The notes under the pieces were generated by a model, which worked only from the letters and a program-made list of their open reading frames with translations, had not been told where the DNA came from and did not search any database. This document shows positions 28,881 to 37,506 of a DNA stretch of 64,000 nt, one piece after another; position 1 is the first letter of the stretch; each line of letters starts with the position of its first letter. The translations under genes and the position numbers were made by a program. Location: positions 310,001 through 374,000 of the forward strand of contig NZ_BMQF01000005.1 of NCBI RefSeq assembly GCF_014647975.1. Direction: 5' to 3'. The DNA is from Streptomyces fumigatiscleroticus (GTDB lineage Bacteria; Actinomycetota; Actinomycetes; Streptomycetales; Streptomycetaceae).

Positions 28881-30047
28881 TCAGTTGTCGTCCTCGTCGA
28901 TGAGGAACCCGCGCATCGGCGAGGGCGCCTGCCCCATCGGGGACGGTCCCTGCGGCCGCACCGGTGCCATCGGCTGGGTCATCGCCGGCGACATCTGCTG
29001 CTGGCCGCCGTAGGACGGGGCGGACGGGCCCGGGCCGCCGCCCATGCCCTGGTTGCCGCCGCCGTACGACGGGGCGCTCGCACCGGCCGGGGCCATCGAG
29101 GGCGCCGGGGACGGCGGCAGGGAGGCCGTCGCCGGGGTGCGCGGCGGGGCCAGCGAGTCGTCGGCCTGGGTCTCCAGCTGGCGCAGCTGCGACTCCAGGT
29201 AGGACTTCAGCCGCGTACGGTACTCGCGCTCGAAGCCGCGCAGGTCCTCGACCTTGCGCTCCAGCGTGGCGCGGGCGGACTCCAGGGAGCCCATCGCGAC
29301 GCGGTGCTTCTCCTGCGCGTCCCGCTCCAGGGCGTCGGCCTTGGCACGGGCGTCGCGCTCCAGACCCTCGGCACGGCTGCGCGCCTCACCGACGATCTTG
29401 TTGGCCTCGGAGCGGGCCTCGGCGATCGCCTGGTCGGCGGTCTGCTGGGCCAGCGAGAGGACACGGGCGGCGCTGTCGCCGCCGGGGCCCTGACCGGGGC
29501 CGCCCATGGGGCCACCCATGGGGCCGCCCATCGGGCCGGGACCCATCTGGCCCTGCATCGGACCGGGACCCTGACCCATGGGGCCGGGACCCTGACCCAT
29601 CGGACCGGGGCCCTGGCCCATCGGGCCGGGACCCTGCGGGCCGCCCTGGCCGCTGGGGCCGGCGGGCAGCTGCGGTGCACCGCTCGGCAGCTGAGGGGGA
29701 CCACCCATGGGGCCGCCCATCTGCTGCTGCGGCGGGCCCGATATGCCGGCGGGTACCGGAGCGCCGGGACCTCGCATGCCCTGCTGGGGCGGTCCGCCCA
29801 TGGGGCCGGGTCCGCCCTGCTGCTGATCCTGCGGCTCCGGGGGCTTGCGCATGTTCTGCTGGTTCTGCGCGGCCGCGCGCGTGGCCGCGGCCAGCTTGGC
29901 GCGCAGGTCCTCGTTCTCACGGAGCAGTCGGGTCAGCTCGGCTTCGACCTCGTCGAGGAAGGCATCGACCTCGTCCTCGTCATAGCCTTCTCGGAGGCGG
30001 ACGGTCGTGAACTGCTTGTTCCGCACGTCCTCGGGGGTCAACGGCAT
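28881..30047 (-). CDS. divIVA: DivIVA polarity protein
   Basis: DivIVA marks hyphal tips, directs polar wall growth and branching, and is essential in Streptomyces. The N-terminal membrane-binding domain is clear: [21 protein letters not shown], then [20 protein letters not shown]. Two coiled coils follow (about 20-60 and 205-300, [20 protein letters not shown]). They are separated by about 130 residues rich in Gly, Pro, Met and Gln that include tandem GPGPMGQ units. The tail is also Pro/Gly-rich and ends GFLIDEDDN. The start ATG has GAGGTGA upstream. It is the last gene of the minus-strand division cluster. Confidence 0.96.
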   Translation of the reverse strand: MPLTPEDVRNKQFTTVRLREGYDEDEVDAFLDEVEAELTRLLRENEDLRAKLAAATRAAAQNQQNMRKPPEPQDQQQGGPGPMGGPPQQGMRGPGAPVPAGISGPPQQQMGGPMGGPPQLPSGAPQLPAGPSGQGGPQGPGPMGQGPGPMGQGPGPMGQGPGPMQGQMGPGPMGGPMGGPMGGPGQGPGGDSAARVLSLAQQTADQAIAEARSEANKIVGEARSRAEGLERDARAKADALERDAQEKHRVAMGSLESARATLERKVEDLRGFEREYRTRLKSYLESQLRQLETQADDSLAPPRTPATASLPPSPAPSMAPAGASAPSYGGGNQGMGGGPGPSAPSYGGQQQMSPAMTQPMAPVRPQGPSPMGQAPSPMRGFLIDEDDN

Positions 30048-30102
30048 CTCTTCACCTCAACGTAGTCGTCGGCATTCGGCAAGCCCGTATCTCTCTCATC
30101 GC

Positions 30103-30387
30103 TCACAGCCGGCTCACGATCGAGATCAGGATGTAGACGATGATCATCAGTACGAAGAAGGACAGGTCGAGCGCCACGCCCCCGAGACGCAGCGGCGGGA
30201 TGAACCGCCGCAGAAGCTTCAGCGGTGGATCGGTGACAGTGTAGGTGGCCTCCAGGACGACCACCATCGCCTTGCCGGGTTGCCACGAGCGGGCGAACTG
30301 GAACACATAATCCATGACCAACCGGAAGATCAGCACGATGAGGAAGCACATCAGCGCGATGTAGACGACATCCAGGACCACGCTCAT
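30103..30387 (-). CDS. yggT: YggT family membrane protein
   Basis: A 94-residue protein with two membrane spans (about 5-25 and 72-92). The connecting segment carries the YggT motif TDPPLKLLRRFIPPLRLGGVALD. The family's role is unclear; it is regularly found between sepF and divIVA in Gram-positive bacteria and is thought to help division or osmotic tolerance. The start is ATG at 30387, 52 bases after sepF. Confidence 0.92.
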   Translation of the reverse strand: MSVVLDVVYIALMCFLIVLIFRLVMDYVFQFARSWQPGKAMVVVLEATYTVTDPPLKLLRRFIPPLRLGGVALDLSFFVLMIIVYILISIVSRL

Positions 30388-30439
30388 GACCCGTGCTTCC
30401 CTCTCCCCTGTTCTTCCTGCTGCTGTTCAGTGGTGCGTC

Positions 30440-31081
30440 TCAGCTCTGGTTGAAGAACCCGCCCTCTGCGATGCGGGCCTTGTCCTCCGCCGTGACATCG
30501 ACGTTAGCAGGCGACAACAGGAACACCTTCTGCGTCACCCGCTCGATACTGCCGTGAAGACCAAACACCAATCCGGCCGCGAAGTCGACAAGTCGCTTGG
30601 CGTCTGTGTCGTCCATCTCAGTCAGATTCATGATCACCGGTGTGCCCTCACGGAAGTGTTCCCCGATGGTACGGGCCTCGTTGTAGGTCCGGGGGTGAAG
30701 TGTGGTGATCCGGTAAGGCTCTCGTTCCGACACGACCTTGGGCATGATCACCGGTGCGTTCTTCTCCAGGCTTGCGCGTTCTTGTGTGATGGACGCCACG
30801 GGCGCGATGCGCGCCGGACGCCCGGATTCCGCGGGTAGCGAAGCGGACCGGGACACCGGTTCACGCGGCGCGGGCGGCGGTACGACTCGTACCTCTTCAT
30901 CCCTTTGGGGCTGATGTGTGCCGTGGGACTGGTGCGACGATTCATGCCGACGGTGGTCCCGCTCGGGCTCGGGATCCAGTTCGGGTTCGAAGTCGTCGTC
31001 GGGGTCGAACCCCCGGCCGTCGTACCCATCGTCCTCCACGAGGCCGAGGTAGACCGCCATCTTGCGCATCGCGCCGGCCAT
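30440..31081 (-). CDS. sepF: SepF, cell-division protein linking FtsZ to the membrane
   Basis: SepF binds the FtsZ C-terminus and the membrane and is needed for septation. The 213-residue protein has an amphipathic start ([18 protein letters not shown]) suited to membrane attachment, a charged His/Asp-rich linker, and the conserved core from about residue 120 ([56 protein letters not shown]). GGAGG lies 8-12 bases upstream of the ATG. Between sepF and yggS an inverted repeat CCGCC/GGCGG at 31155-31168, flanked by TTA and TAA, sits in an AT-richer patch and may belong to a promoter region. Confidence 0.94.
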   Translation of the reverse strand: MAGAMRKMAVYLGLVEDDGYDGRGFDPDDDFEPELDPEPERDHRRHESSHQSHGTHQPQRDEEVRVVPPPAPREPVSRSASLPAESGRPARIAPVASITQERASLEKNAPVIMPKVVSEREPYRITTLHPRTYNEARTIGEHFREGTPVIMNLTEMDDTDAKRLVDFAAGLVFGLHGSIERVTQKVFLLSPANVDVTAEDKARIAEGGFFNQS

Positions 31082-31210
31082 GCTCTGAGTCCTCCGCTCT
31101 GTGGTGGATCGGCTGACGACTGCCAAGTGCCCGCGATCCACGAGGTCGTTTACTCCGCCTTCCGGCGGTAATGACCATATTTTCTGCTGTGGTCCGACTT
31201 CTTGGCGACG

Positions 31211-31930
31211 TTACCCGAGCCTGGGGCGGACTCCGAGTACCGCGGTGCCGACGCGCACATGTGTCGCACCGGCCGCCACGGCCTCCTCGAGGTCCGCACT
31301 CATTCCTGCCGACACCATGTTCGCAGCCGGATGAGCTCGGCGCAGGTCGGTCGACAAATCCATCAACCGCTCGAACGCCGCGCGTTGACGCCCCGCGTAC
31401 TCCCCGGTCAGCGGCGCGACGGTCATCAGCCCGTCCAGCCGCAGCCCCTCGGCCGCAGCGACGAGGCCGGCCAGCTCCGCGACGCCGCCCGGCGCCACTC
31501 CCCCGCGCTCGCCCCGGCCGCTCTCCCCCGCGTCGAGCGCGACCTGGATCAGGCACCCCACCTCGCGCCCGGCCCGTACGGCCTCCTTGGACAGGGCCGC
31601 GACCAGCCGGGACCGGTCGACGGACTGCACATGATCGGCATATCCGACCACGGAACGGACCTTGTTGGTCTGCAACTGGCCCACGAAGTGCCAGGTGAGC
31701 GGCAGATCCGAACATTCCGCGGCCTTGGGCGCCGCGTCCTGGTCACGGTTCTCGGCGACATGGCGCACGCCGAGCTCCGCCAGGATCCGCACATCGCTCG
31801 CGGGGTAGGTCTTGGTGACCACGATCAGGGTCACCTCCTCACGCCCCCGTCCGGCGGCCGCGCACGCGGCGGCGATGCGCTCCTCCACCCTCGCCAGGTT
31901 CGCGGCGAGTTCGTCCTTACGGTCCGTCAT
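31211..31930 (-). CDS. PLP homeostasis protein YggS/YlmE
   Basis: This is a pyridoxal-phosphate-binding protein of the PLPBP family, involved in vitamin B6 and amino acid balance rather than a classical enzyme. The 239-residue protein has the lysine that binds PLP in LIVVTKTYPASDV (near 40), then HFVGQLQTNKVR, and the phosphate-binding end SAGMSADLEEAVAAGATHVR followed by VGTAVLG. The gene starts at an ATG 6 bases after pgeF. In Gram-positive division clusters it is called ylmE. Confidence 0.93.
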   Translation of the reverse strand: MTDRKDELAANLARVEERIAAACAAAGRGREEVTLIVVTKTYPASDVRILAELGVRHVAENRDQDAAPKAAECSDLPLTWHFVGQLQTNKVRSVVGYADHVQSVDRSRLVAALSKEAVRAGREVGCLIQVALDAGESGRGERGGVAPGGVAELAGLVAAAEGLRLDGLMTVAPLTGEYAGRQRAAFERLMDLSTDLRRAHPAANMVSAGMSADLEEAVAAGATHVRVGTAVLGVRPRLG

Positions 31931-31936
31931 GCTTTA

Positions 31937-32665
31937 TCAGTCCAGCCAGACATAGCCCGCGAGCCGCCCGGTGGTGCGGTCGCGGCGGTACGAGAAGTGG
32001 TCCCCCGACTCCCGGGTGCACACCGAAGAGGACTCCCGGTCGCGCACCCCGAGCCGGCCGAGCTGCGCGTGCACCCCGGCGGCTACGTCGACCGCCGGCG
32101 TGCCCCAGCTCGTCTCGGCGTACGCCGCCGGCTCGACGGCGGCCACCTCGGCGCGCATCGCCTCCGGCACCTCGTAGCACCGGCCGCAGACGGCGGGCCC
32201 GGTGCGGGCGACGATCCGGGAGGGGTCGGCACCCAGCGACTTCATCGCGTCGATCGCGGCGGGCACGATGCCGGCGACCATGCCGGGGCGCCCGGCGTGC
32301 GCCGCGGCGGCCACCTTGGCGACCGGGTCGGCCAGCAGGACCGGCACGCAGTCCGCGGTCAGCACGGCGAGGGCGAGACCCCGGACGGCGGTGACCAGGC
32401 CGTCGACCGGCGGGGGGAGCGGGGAGGTCCAGGCGCCGTCCACCTCGGCGACGTCGTTGCCGTGCACCTGGTTCATCCACACGACCCGGTCCGGGTCGAG
32501 GCCGAGCGAGCCGGCGGCCGCTTCCCGGTTGGCCCGTACGGCCCGGGGGTCGTCGCCGACCGCCCCGCCGAGATTGAGCTCCTCGTACGGAACGGCGCTC
32601 ACCCCGCCCCACCTGTCGGTGAAGGCGAAGTGCGCGCCGTTCACGGTGTCGCGCTGTCCTATCAC
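31937..32665 (-). CDS. pgeF: Peptidoglycan editing factor PgeF (YlmD/LACC1 family)
   Basis: Members of this family act on purine nucleosides and help keep the peptidoglycan stem peptide correct. The 242-residue protein has the metal-site His and Cys residues: NQVHGNDVAEVD, TADCVPVLLADP and AAAHAGRPGMVAGIV. In most relatives the last motif reads HAGWRG; here Trp-Arg is replaced by Arg-Pro. GPAVCGRCYEVP and the C-terminal CTRESGDHFSYRRD also fit. The start is a GTG (MIGQRDTVNG) 10 bases after the ftsZ stop, with a small hairpin between them. Confidence 0.9.
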   Translation of the reverse strand: MIGQRDTVNGAHFAFTDRWGGVSAVPYEELNLGGAVGDDPRAVRANREAAAGSLGLDPDRVVWMNQVHGNDVAEVDGAWTSPLPPPVDGLVTAVRGLALAVLTADCVPVLLADPVAKVAAAAHAGRPGMVAGIVPAAIDAMKSLGADPSRIVARTGPAVCGRCYEVPEAMRAEVAAVEPAAYAETSWGTPAVDVAAGVHAQLGRLGVRDRESSSVCTRESGDHFSYRRDRTTGRLAGYVWLD

Positions 32666-32667
32666 GT

Positions 32668-32684
32668 CTCAAGGATCACTTGAG
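32668..32684. other. Short inverted repeat over the ftsZ stop codon
   Basis: CTCAAG and CTTGAG are exact reverse complements around GATCA, enclosing the end of ftsZ immediately before pgeF. It may be an RNA hairpin that tunes expression between the two genes. It is too weak for a full terminator. Confidence 0.35.
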
Positions 32685-33872
32685 GAAGTCCGGTACGTCC
32701 AGTTCCTCGGCCGCGCTGTCGGCGTAGGTCCTCGACTGCGGGACCGGCGGCGGGGCGACCGGCAGGTCGTTCACCGGCTCGGGGCGCGGCTCGGGCTCCT
32801 CCTTCGGCTTGACGCTGCCGAGGGCGCCGAAGGACGGGCGGCTCTCGGGCTGCCGCACCGGCCTCGGCTCCTCCTCGCGCTTGGCGGAGGCGGTGCCGAT
32901 GACGTTGTCCCGGCGGGCCGGCGGCTGGCCGCCGTCGAAGCCGGCCGCGATCACGGTGACCCGCACCTCGTCGCCGAGGGCGTCGTCGATCACCGCACCG
33001 AAGATGATGTTGGCCTCGGGGTGGGCGGCCTCGCTGACCAGCTGGGCCGCCTCGTTGATCTCGAACAGACCGAGGTCGGAACCGCCGGAGATGGAGAGCA
33101 GCACCCCGCGGGCGCCGTCGATGGAGGCCTCCAGCAGCGGGGAGGAGATGGCCATCTCGGCGGCGGCCACCGCGCGGTCGTCGCCGCGGGCCGAGCCGAT
33201 GCCCATCAGGGCCGAGCCGGCCTCGGACATGACCGACTTGACGTCGGCGAAGTCCAGGTTGATCAGACCGGGGGTGGTGATGAGGTCGGTGATGCCCTGA
33301 ACACCCGACAGGAGCACCTGGTCCGCGGACTTGAACGCGTCCAGCACGCTCACCTGGCGGTCCGAGATGGACAGCAGCCGGTCGTTCGGGATGACGATGA
33401 GGGTGTCGACCTCTTCGCGGAGCTCGGCGATGCCGTCCTCGGCCTGGTTGGCGCGGCGCCGTCCCTCGAAGGTGAAGGGGCGCGTGACCACGCCGATGGT
33501 GAGGGCGCCGAGGGAGCGCGCGATGTTGGCCACGACGGGTGCGCCGCCGGTGCCGGTGCCGCCGCCTTCACCGGCTGTCACGAAGACCATGTCGGCCCCC
33601 TTGAGGACCTCCTCGATCTCCTCGCGGTGGTCCTCTGCGGCCTTGCGGCCGACGGCCGGGTTGGCTCCGGCGCCGAGTCCGCGGGTGAGTTCGCGGCCGA
33701 CGTCCAGCTTGACGTCGGCGTCGCTCATCAACAGCGCCTGCGCGTCGGTGTTGATGGCGATGAACTCGACGCCCTTGAGACCGACCTCGATCATCCGGTT
33801 GATGGCATTGACACCACCGCCGCCGACACCGATGACTTTGATGACTGCGAGGTAGTTCTGCGGTGCTGCCAC
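32676..33872 (-). CDS. ftsZ: Cell-division protein FtsZ
   Basis: FtsZ is the tubulin-like GTPase that forms the division ring; in Streptomyces it is needed for sporulation septa and cross-walls. The 398-residue protein has the tubulin signature GGGTGTG at 104-110, the nucleotide-binding [13 protein letters not shown] at 16-28, the T7 loop ([15 protein letters not shown]) and the C-terminal peptide DVPDFLK that binds SepF. The linker between core and tail is Pro/Glu-rich. The start is GTG at 33872. A candidate promoter lies about 170 bases upstream (34041-34070). Confidence 0.98.
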   Translation of the reverse strand: MAAPQNYLAVIKVIGVGGGGVNAINRMIEVGLKGVEFIAINTDAQALLMSDADVKLDVGRELTRGLGAGANPAVGRKAAEDHREEIEEVLKGADMVFVTAGEGGGTGTGGAPVVANIARSLGALTIGVVTRPFTFEGRRRANQAEDGIAELREEVDTLIVIPNDRLLSISDRQVSVLDAFKSADQVLLSGVQGITDLITTPGLINLDFADVKSVMSEAGSALMGIGSARGDDRAVAAAEMAISSPLLEASIDGARGVLLSISGGSDLGLFEINEAAQLVSEAAHPEANIIFGAVIDDALGDEVRVTVIAAGFDGGQPPARRDNVIGTASAKREEEPRPVRQPESRPSFGALGSVKPKEEPEPRPEPVNDLPVAPPPVPQSRTYADSAAEELDVPDFLK

Positions 33873-33979
33873 GTCGAAGGCCTCTCGCCTCGAGTTACGT
33901 GTCGCCGCATCACCGGGGTGCGCTGCTCCCCGCGATCCGGCGACTGATGCCGAATGGGACGGTCCGTGTCGCCGACCCG

Positions 33980-34004
33980 AACCCTAACGCTGAAGTTTAG
34001 GGTT
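33980..34004. promoter_or_regulatory. Inverted repeat AACCCTAA/TTAGGGTT in the ftsZ leader
   Basis: Perfect 8-bp arms (33980-33987 and 33997-34004) are separated by 9 bases, about 110 bases upstream of ftsZ. It could be an operator or a second promoter's control site. Confidence 0.45.
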
Positions 34005-34013
34005 ACCAGTGTG

Positions 34014-34040
34014 CCTGTTCCCTGGACTCTTCCGAACAGG
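34014..34040. promoter_or_regulatory. Inverted repeat CCTGTTC/GAACAGG at the start of the ftsZ leader
   Basis: Perfect 7-bp arms with a 13-base spacer, directly downstream of the candidate ftsZ -10 element. The expected transcript start falls inside it, so it may act as an operator or an RNA hairpin. Confidence 0.4.
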
Positions 34041-34070
34041 ACACTAAGTCGACAAGTGGCGCCCGTTCAA
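34041..34070 (-). promoter_or_regulatory. Candidate ftsZ promoter with overlapping GACAC motif
   Basis: On the minus strand TTGAAC (34065-34070) and TAGTGT (34041-34046) are spaced 18 bases apart, a good vegetative-type promoter. GACAC at 34040-34044 (plus strand) overlaps the -10; GACAC is the core recognised by the sporulation regulator WhiA, which is known to control ftsZ. The stretch 33873-34160 contains no gene. Confidence 0.65.
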
Positions 34071-34160
34071 CGAACACGCCGAACCTCCCGTTTTTCTTTT
34101 CACCCTAAGTGATCAGCCGTAGCGCTGCCCAACCAGGGTGCTGGCCTGCGCGGATGTGCG

Positions 34161-34955
34161 TCAACTCCCCGATGACGCAGGCGCGGTGGGGACGCTCACG
34201 TCGAAGTTCCGCGCATCGGGCGCCGCTTTCATGAGAGCGGTGAGCGTCCGTGCCTTCTGGGCGCTCTTCTCACCGCTGCCCCACGCCACGGTACGGCCGT
34301 CGCCCAACTCGAGCGAGATGTCGTCGAAGGAACGGACCTTGACGACGCGGGTGTCGCGCGCGACGGCGGCCGGAATCCGCCCGGCGACCCGTACGGCCTC
34401 GCGCACGAGCCGGTCCTGACCGAAGCGGCGCAGGCTCGCGGCGGACGAACCCGACCGGGGCAGCGCCAATTCCAGGGCGGGAACGCCTTTCGGGGACCGG
34501 GAAACCGTGGCGAAACGGACACCTTCATCGTCCACTTCGATGAAGTTTTCGCCCTTTTGCACAATCAGAACCGGAGTCCGCTCGGTCACTTTCAGCCCGA
34601 TTCCATGTGGCCAGGAACGGACCACGTCAACCGCATCAATTCGGGGCAATTTCCTGCGCAGCCGTGCCGCGATCCCCTCGGTGTCGACGGAAATGAGAGG
34701 GGCTCCGACCGGCACCTCGGCGGCCTCGCGCACCTGAGCGGGGGTCAGCACCCGTGTGCCGGAGACCGAGACCCGTTCCACGCGCGTCCAGCCGGAGCCG
34801 TAGAGCAGCCAGACGGTGCCCGAGGCGGCGAGCACCAGGGCGGCGGCCAGGACGACCACCGTCCGGAGGCGGACGGGCCCGAGGCGCCGCCCGGCGGGCG
34901 GGCCGGACGACTCCTGCTGGCGTTCACCGCGCTCGGCGGTGGTCGGTCCGGCCAC
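34161..34955 (-). CDS. ftsQ: Cell-division protein FtsQ (DivIB)
   Basis: FtsQ is a bitopic membrane protein that links early and late division proteins with FtsL and others. The 264-residue protein has a short cytoplasmic N-terminus, one span near 33-53 (VVLAAALVLAASGTVWLLY), a POTRA domain (VERVSVSGTRVLTPAQVREA through VRSWPHGIGLKVTERTPVLI) and the FtsQ C-terminal domain. It lies 25 bases downstream of murG. A murC gene often found between murG and ftsQ in other bacteria is absent. Confidence 0.94.
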   Translation of the reverse strand: MAGPTTAERGERQQESSGPPAGRRLGPVRLRTVVVLAAALVLAASGTVWLLYGSGWTRVERVSVSGTRVLTPAQVREAAEVPVGAPLISVDTEGIAARLRRKLPRIDAVDVVRSWPHGIGLKVTERTPVLIVQKGENFIEVDDEGVRFATVSRSPKGVPALELALPRSGSSAASLRRFGQDRLVREAVRVAGRIPAAVARDTRVVKVRSFDDISLELGDGRTVAWGSGEKSAQKARTLTALMKAAPDARNFDVSVPTAPASSGS

Positions 34956-34980
34956 GGTCCCTGCCCTCCGTCATACGTCC

Positions 34981-36078
34981 CTAGCGATGCGCACGGTGGG
35001 CGGCGATCGCCTCGTACACCATGCCGACGAGCAGGTCGTCGGCGTCCCGGCGGCCGAACTCACCGGCGGCGCGGGACATCTCGTACAGCCGGTGCGGGTC
35101 GGCGAGCACGGGCAGCACGTTCTGCTGCACCCACTCGGGGGTGAGGTCCGCGTCGTCGACCAGCAGGCCGCCGCCGGCCTTGACCACCGGCTGGGCGTTC
35201 AGCCGCTGCTCGCCGTTGCCGATGGGCAGCGGGACATAGGCGGCCGGGAGCCCGACGGCGGAGAGCTCGGCGACGGTCATCGCGCCGGCCCGGCAGAGCA
35301 TCATGTCGGCCGCGGCGTACGCGAGGTCCATCCGGTCCACGTACGGTACCGGGATGTAGGGGGGCATCCCCGGCATCTGGTGCACCTGCGGCAGTTCGTT
35401 CTTCGGACCGACCGCGTGCAGGATCTGGATGCCGGCCTGCTGGAGCCAGGGCGCGACCTGCTGGACCACCTCGTTGAGCCGGCGGGCGCCCTGCGAGCCG
35501 CCGGAGACCAGCAGCGTCGGCAGGTTCGGGTCGAGCCCGAAGGCGGCCCGGGCCTCGGGGCGCGCCGCGGCCCGGTCCAGGGTGGCGATGGAGCGGCGCA
35601 GCGGGATGCCGATGTAGCGGGCGTTCCGCAGCTTGCTGTCGGGGGTGGAGACGGCCACCTGGGCGGCGTACCGCGAGCCGATCTTGTTGGCCAGGCCGGG
35701 GCGGGCGTTGGCCTCGTGGATGACGATCGGCACGCCGAGCCGCTTGGCCGCGAGATAGCCGGGCAGGGCGACATAGCCGCCGAAGCCGACCACGGCGTCC
35801 GCCTTGGTGCGCTCCAGGATCTGCTCGGCCGCCTTGATGGTGCCGCGCAGCCGGCCCGGAACGGTGATCAGCTCGGGGGTGGGCTTGCGCGGCAGCGGAA
35901 CGGCCGGGATCAGCGCCAGCTCGTAACCCCGCTCGGGCACGAGCCGGGTCTCCAGGCCGCGCTCCGTGCCCAGAGCCGTGATGCCCACGGTCGGGTCCTG
36001 CCTGCGCAGGGCGTCCGCGAGGGCGAGCGCGGGCTCGATGTGGCCCGCGGTTCCCCCGCCGGCGAGTACGACATGCAC
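34981..36078 (-). CDS. murG: UDP-GlcNAc:lipid I N-acetylglucosaminyltransferase MurG
   Basis: MurG adds GlcNAc to lipid I to make lipid II at the inner face of the membrane. The 365-residue protein starts [21 protein letters not shown], the glycosyltransferase-28 glycine-rich loop. Other family segments are [28 protein letters not shown] and [22 protein letters not shown]. It starts 6 bases after ftsW ends, so the two are probably translated in sequence. Confidence 0.97.
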   Translation of the reverse strand: MHVVLAGGGTAGHIEPALALADALRRQDPTVGITALGTERGLETRLVPERGYELALIPAVPLPRKPTPELITVPGRLRGTIKAAEQILERTKADAVVGFGGYVALPGYLAAKRLGVPIVIHEANARPGLANKIGSRYAAQVAVSTPDSKLRNARYIGIPLRRSIATLDRAAARPEARAAFGLDPNLPTLLVSGGSQGARRLNEVVQQVAPWLQQAGIQILHAVGPKNELPQVHQMPGMPPYIPVPYVDRMDLAYAAADMMLCRAGAMTVAELSAVGLPAAYVPLPIGNGEQRLNAQPVVKAGGGLLVDDADLTPEWVQQNVLPVLADPHRLYEMSRAAGEFGRRDADDLLVGMVYEAIAAHRAHR

Positions 36079-36084
36079 CGAAAT

Positions 36085-37434
36085 TCACCGCTCTCCGGAC
36101 GAGCGCGCCGCCGAGGCGCGCCGTCGCATCGTGTTCCATCTCCGGGGCCCCTGAGAGCCCCCGGCCCGCTTTCTACCAAAGCTGCGTTGCCGCATCGCAA
36201 GCGCCGCCCGCGCGGCGGGCTCGTCACGCGCGAAGGCGATCAGCAGCCCGACGGCGAACATGGTCGGCAGCAGCGCGGACCCTCCGTAGGAGAACAGCGG
36301 GAGCGGGACACCGGCGATCGGCAGCAGGCCGAGCACCGCACCGATGTTGATCACGGCCTGGGCCGTGATCCAGGTGGTCACGCCTCCCGCGGCATACCTC
36401 ACGAAGGGGTCCTCCGTGCGTCCGGCCACGCGGATACCCGCATAGCCTAGAGCCGCGAAGAGGGCGAGCACCGACAGCGTCCCCGCCAGACCCAGTTCCT
36501 CACCGGTGACGGCGAAGATGAAGTCGGTGTGCGCCTCGGGAAGTTGGCCCCATTTCTCCACACTCGCCCCGAGTCCGGAGCCGAACAGCCCGCCGGAGGC
36601 CAGGGCGTAGATGCCGTGCACGGCCTGCCAGCAGGAGTCGCCCGGACCGGGGTCGGTGGCGCCGATGCAGGCGAGCCGGGCCATCCGGTTGGGGCTGGTC
36701 TTGATCAGGATCACGATGAGCGTCGCGGCGACCGCCAGGACGCCGGCGAACAGCCGGGTGGGCGCCCCGGCCAGCCAGAGCAGGCCGAAGAGGACCGCCG
36801 TGAGGATGATGGCGGTGCCCATGTCGCCGCCCATCATGATCAGCCCGAGCAGCATGAAGGCGACCGGCACCAGCGGCACCAGCATGTGCTTCCACTGGGT
36901 CAGCAGCCTCTTGTCCTGCTTGCGGGCGAGCAGGTCGGCGCCCCACAGCACCAGCGCGAGCTTGCCGAACTCGCTCGGCTGGAGCTGGAAGGGCCCGCCG
37001 ACGGAGATCCAGTTCTGGTTGCCGTTGACCGCCACCCCTATCCCCGGGATCTGCACCAGGACCATCAGGAAGACGGCACCGGCCAGGATCGGGTAGGCCA
37101 GCGCCCGGTGCAGCCGTACCGGCATCCGGGAGGCGGCGAGCAGCAGGACGGTGCCCATCAGGGCGGCCAGGAACTGCTTGCGGAAGAAGTACGACCCCGG
37201 CAGCGACAGCTGGAGCGCCGTGATCTGGGAGGCCGAGTAGACCATCACCAGACCGAGGCCGGTGATCAGCAGGCTGCCGCCCAGGATCAGGTAGTACGCG
37301 GTCAGCGGCCGGTCCCAGGCCCGCATCACCCGCCTGCGCAGCCGCAGCAGGGAACTCTCGCGCGACGGTTTCGGGGCGGCGGGCCGCCTGGCGGGCCGCT
37401 GCACGGGCGGCCGTCCGGTACGGCTACCGGGCAT
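36085..37434 (-). CDS. ftsW: Septal peptidoglycan polymerase FtsW
   Basis: FtsW is the SEDS-family glycosyltransferase that polymerises septal peptidoglycan together with FtsI. The 449-residue protein has ten membrane spans from about residue 45. Typical motifs include NGNQNWISVGGPFQLQPSEFGK (cited as the WISVGGPFQLQPSE core), GDMGTAIILT, LPEAHTDFIFAVTGEELGL and PIAGVPLPLFSYGGSALL. The first 40 residues are Arg/Pro-rich and cytoplasmic. The gap to murD upstream is 72 bases, the largest within the mur run except murE-ftsI. Confidence 0.97.
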   Translation of the reverse strand: MPGSRTGRPPVQRPARRPAAPKPSRESSLLRLRRRVMRAWDRPLTAYYLILGGSLLITGLGLVMVYSASQITALQLSLPGSYFFRKQFLAALMGTVLLLAASRMPVRLHRALAYPILAGAVFLMVLVQIPGIGVAVNGNQNWISVGGPFQLQPSEFGKLALVLWGADLLARKQDKRLLTQWKHMLVPLVPVAFMLLGLIMMGGDMGTAIILTAVLFGLLWLAGAPTRLFAGVLAVAATLIVILIKTSPNRMARLACIGATDPGPGDSCWQAVHGIYALASGGLFGSGLGASVEKWGQLPEAHTDFIFAVTGEELGLAGTLSVLALFAALGYAGIRVAGRTEDPFVRYAAGGVTTWITAQAVINIGAVLGLLPIAGVPLPLFSYGGSALLPTMFAVGLLIAFARDEPAARAALAMRQRSFGRKRAGGSQGPRRWNTMRRRASAARSSGER

Positions 37435-37506
37435 CGCAGCCTCCGCTGTACGTCGGCCTGGACGGTCCCACGCAACCCTCCCAGAGTCGCCCGGCAGGCG
37501 GCCGGG

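Noticed and set aside
33980..34004. Telomere-like CCCTAA repeats
   Set aside because: The hexamer occurs once per arm of an inverted repeat; Streptomyces telomeres are unlike this and the locus is internal.
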